Shown here: positions 19,255-27,729 of the stretch, in pieces | Layout: the number at the start of each line of letters is the position of its first letter | How positions within the stretch are numbered: the stretch's first letter is position 1 | Origin: an uncultured Flavobacteriaceae bacterium | Lineage (GTDB): Bacteria > Bacteroidota > Bacteroidia > Flavobacteriales > Flavobacteriaceae | Reading direction: 5' to 3' | Length of the DNA: 64,000 bases | NCBI GenBank assembly: GCA_947500525.1 | Contig: CANMSH010000002.1 | Coordinates: 620,001-684,000 of the forward strand | The notes under the pieces: model-generated | Told to the model about the DNA's origin: nothing | Databases searched by the model: none | The model's input: the letters and a program-made list of their open reading frames with translations, nothing else | Position numbers and translations under genes: made by a program

Positions 19255-19276
19255 AATAGTATTACTATTATATTTG
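19255..19276 (+). promoter_or_regulatory. TetR promoter with overlapping operator
   Basis: A perfect 15-bp palindrome, AATAGTA-T-TACTATT (19255-19269), abuts a TATATTTG -7 box (19269-19276), which lies 11 bp from the start codon of the TetR gene. This layout suggests autorepression. A second palindrome, AACAATTGTT, is at 19221-19230. Confidence 0.55.
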
Positions 19277-19287
19277 CACCATAAACA

Positions 19288-19953
19288 ATGGAACACCTAT
19301 CGGTACATATTAAAATAAGTTCTGACCTCTATACAAAAGATCCAAATTCGTCAGATCTTGGTAGAAAGATTGTATCAGCAAGTATTGATATGATAGATCA
19401 ACTAGGATTTGAATCATTTACTTTCAAAAAACTAGGTAGTCATATTGGTTCAAATGAAAGTTCGGTTTATAGATATTTTGAGAGTAAACACATGCTTCTA
19501 CTCTATCTAAATGCTTGGTATTGGAGTTGGGTAGAATATAAACTTGTATTTGCAACAACAAATATCAAGTCTCCGAAAGTCAAACTTGAAGAAGCGATCC
19601 ATATTTTAACCAAGAGAATCATTGTTGACAATTCATTTTCTTATATAAATGAAGTAATTCTGCATAGGATAATTATTGCAGAATCTTCAAAAACCTATCA
19701 CACTAAAGAAGTCGATGCCGAAAATGAAAAAGGTTATTTTAAACCTTATAAAAGAGTAGTACAACGCGTAAGTGATATTGTTTTGGAGAACAATCCGCGA
19801 TACAAATTTCCTCACATGTTGGTTTCTACCATTATTGAAGGAGCTCATAAGCAGCGATATTTTTCTGAACATTTACCATCATTAACCGATACCGAAATTG
19901 GAAAGAATAATATCACCACATTTTACAAAGACTTAGTGTTTAAAGCCATATGA
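19288..19953 (+). CDS. TetR-family transcriptional regulator
   Basis: The 221-aa protein has a TetR-type helix-turn-helix near the N-terminus (about residues 25-75: SASIDMIDQLGFESFTFKKL, then SNESSVYRYFESK) and an all-helical ligand-binding half. It precedes, and probably controls, the small protein and ABC/HlyD/TolC export genes. The next gene starts inside its stop codon region (4-bp ATGA overlap). The ligand is unknown. Confidence 0.92.
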   Translation: MEHLSVHIKISSDLYTKDPNSSDLGRKIVSASIDMIDQLGFESFTFKKLGSHIGSNESSVYRYFESKHMLLLYLNAWYWSWVEYKLVFATTNIKSPKVKLEEAIHILTKRIIVDNSFSYINEVILHRIIIAESSKTYHTKEVDAENEKGYFKPYKRVVQRVSDIVLENNPRYKFPHMLVSTIIEGAHKQRYFSEHLPSLTDTEIGKNNITTFYKDLVFKAI

Positions 19954-20276
19954 AGTTAAATAGCTACATATCATCCTCTTTGCATAAGTTTATCACAATA
20001 ACATTAGTAATGGGCATTCTTTCTTTTCCTGTAGTGTCTATGATTTTTTCATTACATCATGCTGATAATAGTTTTATTGAACTTCATGATGATAAAGATA
20101 CCGGAGAGCAAGATAAGCTTGAAGAAAACAGTAAAAACGAAAAAAAGGATCTTCAAATTGCTAACATTGGTTTTGGCAACAGCGATGATTTGAAAGCTAT
20201 AGAAAGTTATAGATTATACGGTCTAAAGCGAGATATTGTTCTCGAAATTCCGATTCCTCCACCAGATTTCATCTAA
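19950..20276 (+). CDS. Small membrane-anchored protein, unknown
   Basis: The 108-aa protein has one hydrophobic N-terminal segment (about residues 13-35, ITITLVMGILSFPVVSMIF). A Glu/Asp/Lys-rich hydrophilic region follows, with a C-terminus ending PIPPPDFI. It may be a signal anchor or a cleaved signal peptide. No family is recognised. Its ATGA overlap with the TetR gene and its position just ahead of the ABC transporter suggest a role in the same export system. Confidence 0.75.
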   Translation: MKLNSYISSSLHKFITITLVMGILSFPVVSMIFSLHHADNSFIELHDDKDTGEQDKLEENSKNEKKDLQIANIGFGNSDDLKAIESYRLYGLKRDIVLEIPIPPPDFI

Positions 20277-20385
20277 ATACCCACTTAACTGTTATTTGAG
20301 AAATCAAATACATCGTCATTCTTAAAATTTCAAAGATAATGGCGTTTATCTGCATGCGCACATTTATCAATCATAAAATTATCAT

Positions 20386-22062
20386 ATGCATACTAAAAAA
20401 TTGACTCCATGGAGACGACTTGTAGGTCTACTTCAATTGGATAAAAAAGATATAAGACAGGTATTTTATTATGCCATTTTTGCCGGATTAGTAGCCTTAT
20501 CATTACCATTAGGAATACAAGCCATTATTAACTTAATTCAAGGTGCCCAAGTATCTACTTCTTGGATCGTACTCGTCGTATTGGTTACATTGGGTGTAGG
20601 ATTTCAAGGAGTGTTACAACTCATGCAAATTCGAATTCTTGAAACAATTCAACAAAAAATATTTACGAGGTCATCATTCGAATTCGCTTATCGATTTCCA
20701 AAAATAAAGATTCGTGAATTACGCAATTATTATCCGCCTGAGTTAGCCAATAGATTTTTTGATACACTTATTGTTCAAAAAGGATTATCAAAGATTTTGA
20801 TAGACTTTCCTGCGGCATTGCTACAAATTGTATTTGGACTCATGCTACTCTCTTTCTATCACCCTTTTTTTATAATCTATGGGTTGCTCCTATTGCTTTT
20901 GGTTTATTTTTTATTCAAACTAACGGCAAAAAAAGGTCTTGAAACGAGTCTTATTGAATCGAAAAACAAATACAAAGTTGCTCATTGGATACAAGAAATA
21001 GCTAGGTCTATTATTAGTTTTAAATTATCTGGGAGTACGAGTCTTGCAATGTCTAGAAATGATAAACTCACTACAAAGTACTTGAAAGCTAGAGAAAGTC
21101 ACTTCAAAATATTGAAACTACAATTCATTCAAATGATTGGATTTAAAATTTTGGTCACAGCGGGCCTTCTTTTAATTGGAGGGTTATTGGTACTCAATCA
21201 GCAAATGAATATCGGACAGTTTGTTGCGTCTGAAATTATTATCCTTTTAGTAATAAGCTCTGTAGAAAAATTAATAGCAGGATTAGAATCGTTCTATGAT
21301 GTGCTAACCTCATTAGAAAAAATTGGCCAAGTAGTGGATAAAGAATTGGAACCACAATCTGGCGACAATCCTTTTATAAAAAAAGAAGATCTACAGGTTG
21401 AACTAAATGATATTAAATATAGTTCTCCTGAAGGATTAGAGATTCTAAAAGGAGTAAACCTACATGTTCAACATAAAGATAGAATTTTATTAGATGGGGC
21501 AAGTCGTTCGGGAAAAACGACACTCTTAAAACTGTTATCTGGATTAATAGAACCTTCGAGTGGTGCTTTTTATGTCAATGACACTTCAATTAAAGGTGTA
21601 AAACCAAGTATTTACAGAGCATACGTCGGTCAAGTATTACCCGATCAAACACCTTTTGAAGGTACCATTTTAGACAATATTACTTTTGGGAACAAGGATT
21701 ATTCAAGTGATTATCTTCATTCTATTTTAGAAAACGTTGGACTTTTAGACTTTATAAAAGAACAACCGAAAGGACTCCAAACTGTGCTATATCCTGAGGG
21801 GCAACAAATATCTTTTACTGTATCGAAACGAATCGTACTGGCCCGAGCAATCTTTCATAAACCGAAATTTCTAATGCTTAAAGAACCTCTCGAGTATTTC
21901 GAACCAAAAGAGGCAAAACGAATTATTAACTACTTAACGTCTATGGACCGCAATTGGGCATTAATTATAGTTAGTAAAAATTCATTTTGGAAATCGAAAT
22001 GTAACCACATAATACAAATAAAAGACGGTGTAATATCCACTAAAAAAAGAAACGATGCTTAA
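20386..22062 (+). CDS. ABC exporter-like protein with degenerate ATPase domain
   Basis: The 558-aa protein has the layout of a peptidase-less type I secretion ABC half-transporter: a six-helix membrane domain (residues 25-300) and an NBD (340-550). The NBD is strongly degenerate. Walker A is GASRSGKT (371-378), keeping GKT but with Arg for the second Gly. Gln416 of the Q-loop remains. The signature LSGGQ reads ISFTV (475-479), the Walker B Asp is Lys499 (LMLKEP), and the H-loop His is Lys531. Cognate hydrolysis therefore looks unlikely. The frame is intact and the gene overlaps the HlyD gene by 8 bp, so it is probably expressed. It may pair with another ATPase or act as an ATP-binding scaffold. 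Confidence 0.9.
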   Translation: MHTKKLTPWRRLVGLLQLDKKDIRQVFYYAIFAGLVALSLPLGIQAIINLIQGAQVSTSWIVLVVLVTLGVGFQGVLQLMQIRILETIQQKIFTRSSFEFAYRFPKIKIRELRNYYPPELANRFFDTLIVQKGLSKILIDFPAALLQIVFGLMLLSFYHPFFIIYGLLLLLLVYFLFKLTAKKGLETSLIESKNKYKVAHWIQEIARSIISFKLSGSTSLAMSRNDKLTTKYLKARESHFKILKLQFIQMIGFKILVTAGLLLIGGLLVLNQQMNIGQFVASEIIILLVISSVEKLIAGLESFYDVLTSLEKIGQVVDKELEPQSGDNPFIKKEDLQVELNDIKYSSPEGLEILKGVNLHVQHKDRILLDGASRSGKTTLLKLLSGLIEPSSGAFYVNDTSIKGVKPSIYRAYVGQVLPDQTPFEGTILDNITFGNKDYSSDYLHSILENVGLLDFIKEQPKGLQTVLYPEGQQISFTVSKRIVLARAIFHKPKFLMLKEPLEYFEPKEAKRIINYLTSMDRNWALIIVSKNSFWKSKCNHIIQIKDGVISTKKRNDA

Positions 22063-23407
22063 TATATCTCATAACAAATTGAATACAAAAGTCACTTTGG
22101 AAGAATATGATGCACATAAAGAAGTGTTTCATTCTACCCGATATAAACTATTTAACAGATTCATTGGAGCCTTCGCGATTGTGGGAATCATTATCTTATT
22201 TCTTCCCTGGACTCAAAATGTGACAGGCAACGGTTTTATCACTACGTTGACTCCAGATCAGCGTCCTCAAACGATTCAGTCTCCTATTCCAGGGCGTATA
22301 GAAAAATGGTATGTGAAAGAGGGTGATTTTGTTAAAAAAGGCGATACAATTCTTTTCATCTCTGAAATAAAAAATGAGTATCAAGATCCCTTACTTATTG
22401 AACGTACGACAATGCAACGAGATGCTAAAAATAAGTCAGTCTTATCTTATAAAGAGAAAATAAGAGCCTTAAACAATCAGGTCTCAGCCCTCAACAGAGA
22501 ACGCCAATTAAAATTATCACAAGCTAAAAATAAGTTAGAACAGTCGTATCTGAAAGTTAAAACGGATAGCATTGATTTTCAAGCCGCCAAGATCAATCTT
22601 GAAATCGCAAAAAAGCAGTTCAATCGTACAGAAACCTTAGAAAAAGAAGGTCTAAAGGCCATCAAGGATGTTGAAGAGAAACGGTTAAAACTTCAAGAGG
22701 TTCAGGCGAAACTGATAGCTCAAGAAAACAAATTGTTGGCTAGTAGAAATAATGTGATAAATGCGGGCCTAGAAATTAATAGAATTTCGGCATCATACTC
22801 AGATAAAATAGCCAAATCTCAAAGTGATAAGTACACGGCAGAATCTAATCAATTTGAGGCAGAAGTACAGGTTTCAAAACTTGAAAATCAAACAAGCAAT
22901 TATGAAATTAGAAATGCGCTATATTATATAACCGCACCTCAAAACGGTTTTGTAAACAAAGCAATACGCGCCGGGATTGGAGAAACTTTTAAAGAAGGTG
23001 AAAAGCTCGTGGGTATTATGCCTTCTAACTATGATTTAGCCGTAGAGACGTATGTTGATCCAATTGATCTTCCCCTAATTCATATCGGTGAAGAGATTCG
23101 AATTCAATTTGATGGTTGGCCTGCAATTTTCTTTAGCGGATGGCCAAATGCCGCCTACGGAACTTATGCCGGTAAAGTAGTTGCTGTCGAAACATTTATA
23201 AGTGAGAACGGCAAATTTAGAGTGCTTATCGCTCCTGATGCAAACGAGAATGAATGGCCAAAAAATGTACGAGTAGGTTCTGGCGCATATACGATAGCTC
23301 TCTTAGAAGATGTTCCTATTTGGTACGAACTTTGGCGTAAACTAAATGATTTTCCTCCTAATTATTATACTCCAAAGGAAACCTCAACTAAAAACACACT
23401 CAAATAA
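22055..23407 (+). CDS. HlyD-family membrane-fusion protein
   Basis: This 450-aa periplasmic adaptor would bridge the ABC protein and the TolC channel. It has one membrane helix (about residues 43-60), a lipoyl-like half-motif (SPIPGRIEKWYVKEGDFVKKGD), a long paired coiled coil (about residues 120-290), and a second lipoyl half and beta-barrel with TAPQNGFVNKAI and EEIRIQFDGWPA. It overlaps the ABC gene by 8 bp and the TolC gene by 1 bp, so the three are tightly coupled. Confidence 0.92.
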   Translation: MLNISHNKLNTKVTLEEYDAHKEVFHSTRYKLFNRFIGAFAIVGIIILFLPWTQNVTGNGFITTLTPDQRPQTIQSPIPGRIEKWYVKEGDFVKKGDTILFISEIKNEYQDPLLIERTTMQRDAKNKSVLSYKEKIRALNNQVSALNRERQLKLSQAKNKLEQSYLKVKTDSIDFQAAKINLEIAKKQFNRTETLEKEGLKAIKDVEEKRLKLQEVQAKLIAQENKLLASRNNVINAGLEINRISASYSDKIAKSQSDKYTAESNQFEAEVQVSKLENQTSNYEIRNALYYITAPQNGFVNKAIRAGIGETFKEGEKLVGIMPSNYDLAVETYVDPIDLPLIHIGEEIRIQFDGWPAIFFSGWPNAAYGTYAGKVVAVETFISENGKFRVLIAPDANENEWPKNVRVGSGAYTIALLEDVPIWYELWRKLNDFPPNYYTPKETSTKNTLK

Positions 23408-24828
23408 TGCGAAAAACAAGGTATATATTGAGGCTATTTATATTTCTTTTAATGGGATCAGCATACGCACAAACGATCACATTAAATAAGGAACAAATTC
23501 TTACGTTCGAAGAATATCTAGGCTATGTAAAGCAATATCATCCCATTATAAAACAAGCGAATATTGTATTAAGTACTGGGGAGGCAAATCTACTAAAAGC
23601 ACGCGGCGGATTTGATCCTAAAATTGAAGTTGATTATGATCGAAAGAAATTCAAGGGAACTGAATATTACGACCAATTAAATGCAACTTTTAAAATACCT
23701 ACCTGGTATGGTATAGAGTTTAAAGGGAATTTTGAGGAGAATACAGGTGACTTTCTAAATCCGAATTTAACAGTTCCTGAAGGCGGCCTTTATAGTGCTG
23801 GGATATCTTTTTCATTAGCTCAAGGTTTTTTGATCAATGATAGAATGGCCATGTTGAAGAAGGCAACGTTTTTTAAGAATCAAACCATTGCTGATAGAAA
23901 TATACTCGTGAATGATTTGTTGTTAGAGGCCAGTGAGGCCTATTTTGAGTGGTTAGAAGCTACAAATGAACAACGAATTCATGAACGCTTTCTCAGCAAT
24001 GCTCGTGTACGGTTTGATGGAATACGGCAAAGTGTCATTGCGGGAGAAAAAGCCGCTATTGATTCAATCGAAGCTAAAATTCAAATCTCTGATCGTGAAC
24101 TTAACTACGAAGCCGCATTGTTAAAAAGAAGAAAAGCGACTTTAAAATTAAGTAACTATTTATGGCTCAATGATGTCCCCATTGAAGTGCAAGAACAAAT
24201 CACACCAGCAATACCTAGAAAAGAACTCTTTATAGCTAGACTAAGAATGGACGATCTCTTGGCTACTTCAGCCATGGTCGTTAGCCATCCAAAACTTCAA
24301 TCTTTGGGTTATAAAATTAAAGGACTTACAATCGACCGTTCTTTAAAAAGAAACAAATTACTACCAAAGATAGACTTGCAGTATAATTTTTTATCCTCAA
24401 ATTATGATGCTATAAACAGTTTTAATACCAGTAATTACAAAGCAAACTTAAACATTAGCTTACCTCTATTTTTGAGGAAAGAAAGAGGTGATTTAAAACT
24501 TGCAAACTTAAAATTGAAGGATGCTAATTTTGAGCGTAATTCTACTCAACTAGAAATTCAGAACAAAATCGATGCAGTAAATGCGGAAATAACATCTCTT
24601 TCAAAACAAAATATATTGATCAATTCTATGGTGAAAAATTACAGCACCCTTGTAAAAGCCGAAGAACGAAAGTTCTTTTTGGGAGAAAGTTATCTATTTT
24701 TAATAAACTCGCGAGAAAAAAGTTTAATAGATACTGAACTAAAGGAAAATAAGCTAATCATAAAAGAACTCACGGCGCATGCTCGGCTTGTGCATGCCAC
24801 GGGTACTATGCTGCCTGAGACAATGTAA
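23407..24828 (+). CDS. TolC-family outer-membrane efflux protein
   Basis: The 473-aa protein has a signal peptide (LRLFIFLLMGSAYAQ). It shows two TolC repeats of long amphipathic helices with short beta segments, for example YLGYVKQYHPIIKQANIVLS and the repeated LLEASEAYFEWLEA. It would provide the outer-membrane channel for the ABC/HlyD pair. Its start shares one base with the HlyD stop. It ends 10 bp from the convergent WYL regulator stop. Confidence 0.92.
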   Translation: MRKTRYILRLFIFLLMGSAYAQTITLNKEQILTFEEYLGYVKQYHPIIKQANIVLSTGEANLLKARGGFDPKIEVDYDRKKFKGTEYYDQLNATFKIPTWYGIEFKGNFEENTGDFLNPNLTVPEGGLYSAGISFSLAQGFLINDRMAMLKKATFFKNQTIADRNILVNDLLLEASEAYFEWLEATNEQRIHERFLSNARVRFDGIRQSVIAGEKAAIDSIEAKIQISDRELNYEAALLKRRKATLKLSNYLWLNDVPIEVQEQITPAIPRKELFIARLRMDDLLATSAMVVSHPKLQSLGYKIKGLTIDRSLKRNKLLPKIDLQYNFLSSNYDAINSFNTSNYKANLNISLPLFLRKERGDLKLANLKLKDANFERNSTQLEIQNKIDAVNAEITSLSKQNILINSMVKNYSTLVKAEERKFFLGESYLFLINSREKSLIDTELKENKLIIKELTAHARLVHATGTMLPETM

Positions 24829-24838
24829 AGAAAACGTA

Positions 24839-25528
24839 TTAATGTTTATAAGGACATGAAGCAAAATAATTCTGAATATTAAACTTCCTGTCATCAAAAG
24901 TTTCTGGTAATATTTTGAAATGCCTTATCCTATCTATTCTAAATGCTCTTAAATCTTTGCGTAAATGGCACCATGCAATTAGTATCCATTTATTGTCAGT
25001 AGAATACATGGCACAAGGTTCAATCTTTCTAAAGGAAACTTCAAGATCTTTGGCCTTTTGATAGTTAATTTCAACAAAATTAAAGTTCGTAATAGCCAGC
25101 TGAATTTCTGATAAAGCATCACTAGAAAATTCTTCATACTCCCAGTTAAAGACATGAATTTTATCACTCAATAATTCGCTCTTCTGCTGTACTGAGGTTT
25201 TAAAAACAGATTTTATTTTCGTCAAAGCCTCATTAAAATCATTTACAAAAGACACATCTTTTGATTGACTCACAATATGTTGAGCCGTAATAAGTGCATT
25301 CGCCTGTTTTTCGGTGAATTGCACAGGGGCAACTGTGTATGTATCTACCAAGCTATATCCTCTCCCTTCAACCGTATAAACAGGAATACCTGCATCTTCT
25401 AATTTTCTTATATCACGATAGATTGTTCTTACGCTTACCTTGTATTTTTTAGCAAGTTCGGAAGCTGTTAGTAATCGTTTAGATTTTAACAGCGTAAGTA
25501 TCGATATGAGTCTTGATAATTGTGACAT
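24839..25528 (-). CDS. YafY-type HTH/WYL transcriptional regulator
   Basis: The 229-aa protein has an N-terminal DeoR-like winged helix (LTASELAKKYKVSVRTIYRD) and a WYL ligand-sensing domain in the C-terminal half (NWEYEEF, EINYQKAK, WCHLRKDLRAFRIDRI). WYL proteins often sense nucleic acids or nucleotides; the target here is unknown. A -7 box TATCTTTG (25541-25534) and an inverted repeat lie just upstream. The VOC gene is on the same strand 45 bp upstream. Confidence 0.93.
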   Translation of the reverse strand: MSQLSRLISILTLLKSKRLLTASELAKKYKVSVRTIYRDIRKLEDAGIPVYTVEGRGYSLVDTYTVAPVQFTEKQANALITAQHIVSQSKDVSFVNDFNEALTKIKSVFKTSVQQKSELLSDKIHVFNWEYEEFSSDALSEIQLAITNFNFVEINYQKAKDLEVSFRKIEPCAMYSTDNKWILIAWCHLRKDLRAFRIDRIRHFKILPETFDDRKFNIQNYFASCPYKH

Positions 25529-25537
25529 AAAAACAAA

Positions 25538-25566
25538 GATAGCGAACCCTGTCTGGATTCGCTATC
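25538..25566 (-). terminator. Hairpin between VOC and WYL genes: terminator or operator
   Basis: GATAGCGAA and TTCGCTATC form perfect 9-bp arms around an 11-nt loop. On the minus strand it is followed by TTTGTTTTT, so it fits a terminator for the VOC gene. It also overlaps the predicted -7 box of the WYL regulator and could be an autoregulatory operator. Confidence 0.6.
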
Positions 25567-25573
25567 AAATAGA

Positions 25574-25951
25574 TTACTCCATAGAATGCAAAGCTACTCT
25601 GTTTCCTTCGGTGTCTGTAAACTGAGCAATAAAACCATTTTCTTGAATATCCATTTTAGGCATGAGAATAGTACCTCCTGCCTTCTCTACTCGAGAGAGT
25701 GGAATATTCAAATCCTCACCTCCATTTAGATATACGGTAGAACCATCTGTTGACGGATTCATACCTTCCATTTGCATGATCGCTCCTCCAACCCTATGAC
25801 TTTCCATGTCATAAGGAAAAATACCGTATTTCATATTCTTATCTTCCATATGATGATCGATAATTTCTGTACCTAAAACTTCTGAATAGAATTTTTTCGC
25901 TCTTTCATAATTTTTTACGGGAATTTCAAACCAGTTGATTGCATTTTTCAT
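25574..25951 (-). CDS. VOC-family (glyoxalase-like) protein
   Basis: The 125-aa protein is a single vicinal-oxygen-chelate fold of two beta-alpha-beta-beta-beta modules. It begins INWFEIPVKNYERAKKFYS and ends FTDTEGNRVALHSME. The Glu of the second module's metal site is replaced by a non-catalytic-looking context, so a specific enzymatic role cannot be given. The family includes dioxygenases, resistance proteins and PhnB-like proteins. Confidence 0.87.
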   Translation of the reverse strand: MKNAINWFEIPVKNYERAKKFYSEVLGTEIIDHHMEDKNMKYGIFPYDMESHRVGGAIMQMEGMNPSTDGSTVYLNGGEDLNIPLSRVEKAGGTILMPKMDIQENGFIAQFTDTEGNRVALHSME

Positions 25952-26039
25952 TTGTAGTATTTTTTAGATTAATAATACTGCAAAGATATTTGTGAGGTTG
26001 ACAGATCACGTCAGAGGTGAATTTTAATCTAAAATATAA

Positions 26040-26645
26040 TTAATTGCCATCATTAAAACCTTGTTTTAGTTGTTGGTAAGCTTCTGGCGTATCCATATCA
26101 ATTAATACATCGCCAGCATCTACCGCTAGTACGCTGCTCTTATATTGATTTGTAATTTTCTTTGCACCCTCATCCCCCTGTAATTGTATTAATTCTTGTA
26201 TATATGTCTTATCGAATAAAACAGGTGCTCCTGCCCATGAATCTTTTGAATTAGAAACTATGATTTGATCATTTCCCGGTTTAAAAACCTCAAACATTTT
26301 GTTAAAATGTTGTGTTGTTAATAGCGGTTGATCAATCAAAGAAATTAGAACAGCATCAAGCTTTGGATGTTTTCTATGTATATCTTGGATACCCTTTGAA
26401 ATTGAGCTGCCCATACCATATTGCCAATTATCATTCTTAATAATGTTTACAGGTAAAGAATCAATCAATGGTATAACTCGGTTCGAGTAGGCACCTACAA
26501 CGACCGATAGTATTTTTCCAGTAGCCATTAAATTGTGTATTTGATGTTCAATCAACGTAGTTCCTGACCAAGATAAAAGCTGTTTTGGTTCTTTCATTCT
26601 CTTAGAACCTCCTGCGGCCAACAACAAAAGCTGTATATCACTCAT
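26040..26645 (-). CDS. MocA-like molybdenum-cofactor nucleotidyltransferase
   Basis: The 201-aa protein is of the MobA/MocA nucleotidyltransferase family. The nucleotide-binding signature LLLAAGGSKRMKEPKQLL is at the N-terminus, with LIDQPLL as the metal-binding DxP-type segment. MocA adds CMP to molybdopterin for enzymes of the xanthine-oxidase family, which fits the molybdenum hydroxylase next door. It overlaps the XdhC gene by 8 bp. The cytidylyl specificity is inferred from context. Confidence 0.87.
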   Translation of the reverse strand: MSDIQLLLLAAGGSKRMKEPKQLLSWSGTTLIEHQIHNLMATGKILSVVVGAYSNRVIPLIDSLPVNIIKNDNWQYGMGSSISKGIQDIHRKHPKLDAVLISLIDQPLLTTQHFNKMFEVFKPGNDQIIVSNSKDSWAGAPVLFDKTYIQELIQLQGDEGAKKITNQYKSSVLAVDAGDVLIDMDTPEAYQQLKQGFNDGN

Positions 26646-27654
26646 GAATATGACCTATTTTGTCTTTTAAAAAAATGGGAGTTTGTTTTCTCATAACAGA
26701 TAGTATCTCGGCTAAAATTGAGATGGCAATTTCTGAGGCGCTTTCGGCGCCAATATTAAGGCCCATAGGTCCGTTTATACGCTCAAAAAAAGCCTCATCT
26801 AAATCAGGTACATAATTTAACAGTTGTTCAAATATCCGCTCACGTCGATGAGCAGGTCCTAAAATTCCGAAATAAGCAGGTTTTACTTCTTTTAAAGCTA
26901 ATAGATACTTTATATCCTTATTAAAACTATGAGTCATTAGTACAACAGCAGTATTACTATCTAACTTTGATACATCAATATCATCAAAAAGTGGAGTCAA
27001 CAAACTTGTCGCTCCAACGAAATATTCTAAAGACTTCGCTTCATCCGGAGGTGCAACAATATGTATCTCCCAACCAATGGTTTTTGCCATCTTACAAAGT
27101 TGAACGGCGTCATGTTCGGCACCAAAAATATAAAGTTGAAAAATAGGCAGAAATTCTTGCGAAAAACAGTCAAAACTATCTATTTGTTTATCATCAAATG
27201 ATACCGTAAGTGGATATATTTCATTCGCTATAATTAAAGCCGATCCTAACGCCACAAGCTCCTCCTTACTTTTACTATAATAAGATTTACAGAGGAATTT
27301 TTCTCTATTAGCAAGCACGATTCGAAAAGAAGTTACGCAAGCATCTGAAATTTGAAGAGGTTCTAAAAGGATGTATAAAATACCTTCACATCCTAATCGA
27401 TATCTCCCGTCATAACTCATTAGTCTAGGTTTTTGTGTACTAAAAACACGCTCCGCCTGGTGCGCGACTTCTTTTTCTACACATCCACCACTCACAGCTC
27501 CTATCCAATCCCCATGTTCACTTAATAACATACGTACACCAGGACGTCGATAGGATGATCCATCAAGAGCTACCACTGTTGCTAATACAGATTTAATACC
27601 TAGTTTTTGCCACTTAATTGCTGTTTCAATTAGTTCTTTTAACTCGTGTGTCAT
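26638..27654 (-). CDS. XdhC-family maturation protein
   Basis: The 338-aa protein has an N-terminal XdhC/CoxI domain (LATVVALDGSSYRRPGVRM, GGCVEKEVAHQAERV) and a C-terminal Rossmann-fold domain (GAEHDAVQLCKMAKTIGWEI, VVLMTHSFNKD). These proteins bind and sulfurate the molybdenum cofactor and insert it into xanthine-oxidase-type enzymes. It lies 75 bp downstream of the large subunit gene and overlaps the MocA-like gene. Confidence 0.92.
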   Translation of the reverse strand: MTHELKELIETAIKWQKLGIKSVLATVVALDGSSYRRPGVRMLLSEHGDWIGAVSGGCVEKEVAHQAERVFSTQKPRLMSYDGRYRLGCEGILYILLEPLQISDACVTSFRIVLANREKFLCKSYYSKSKEELVALGSALIIANEIYPLTVSFDDKQIDSFDCFSQEFLPIFQLYIFGAEHDAVQLCKMAKTIGWEIHIVAPPDEAKSLEYFVGATSLLTPLFDDIDVSKLDSNTAVVLMTHSFNKDIKYLLALKEVKPAYFGILGPAHRRERIFEQLLNYVPDLDEAFFERINGPMGLNIGAESASEIAISILAEILSVMRKQTPIFLKDKIGHIHE

Positions 27655-27729
27655 TGTATTATGCTACAGAAGAGTATCTAAAAATGACACCAATCTACTG
27701 GTTTCAATCATATTCAACTCTTTATTTTG

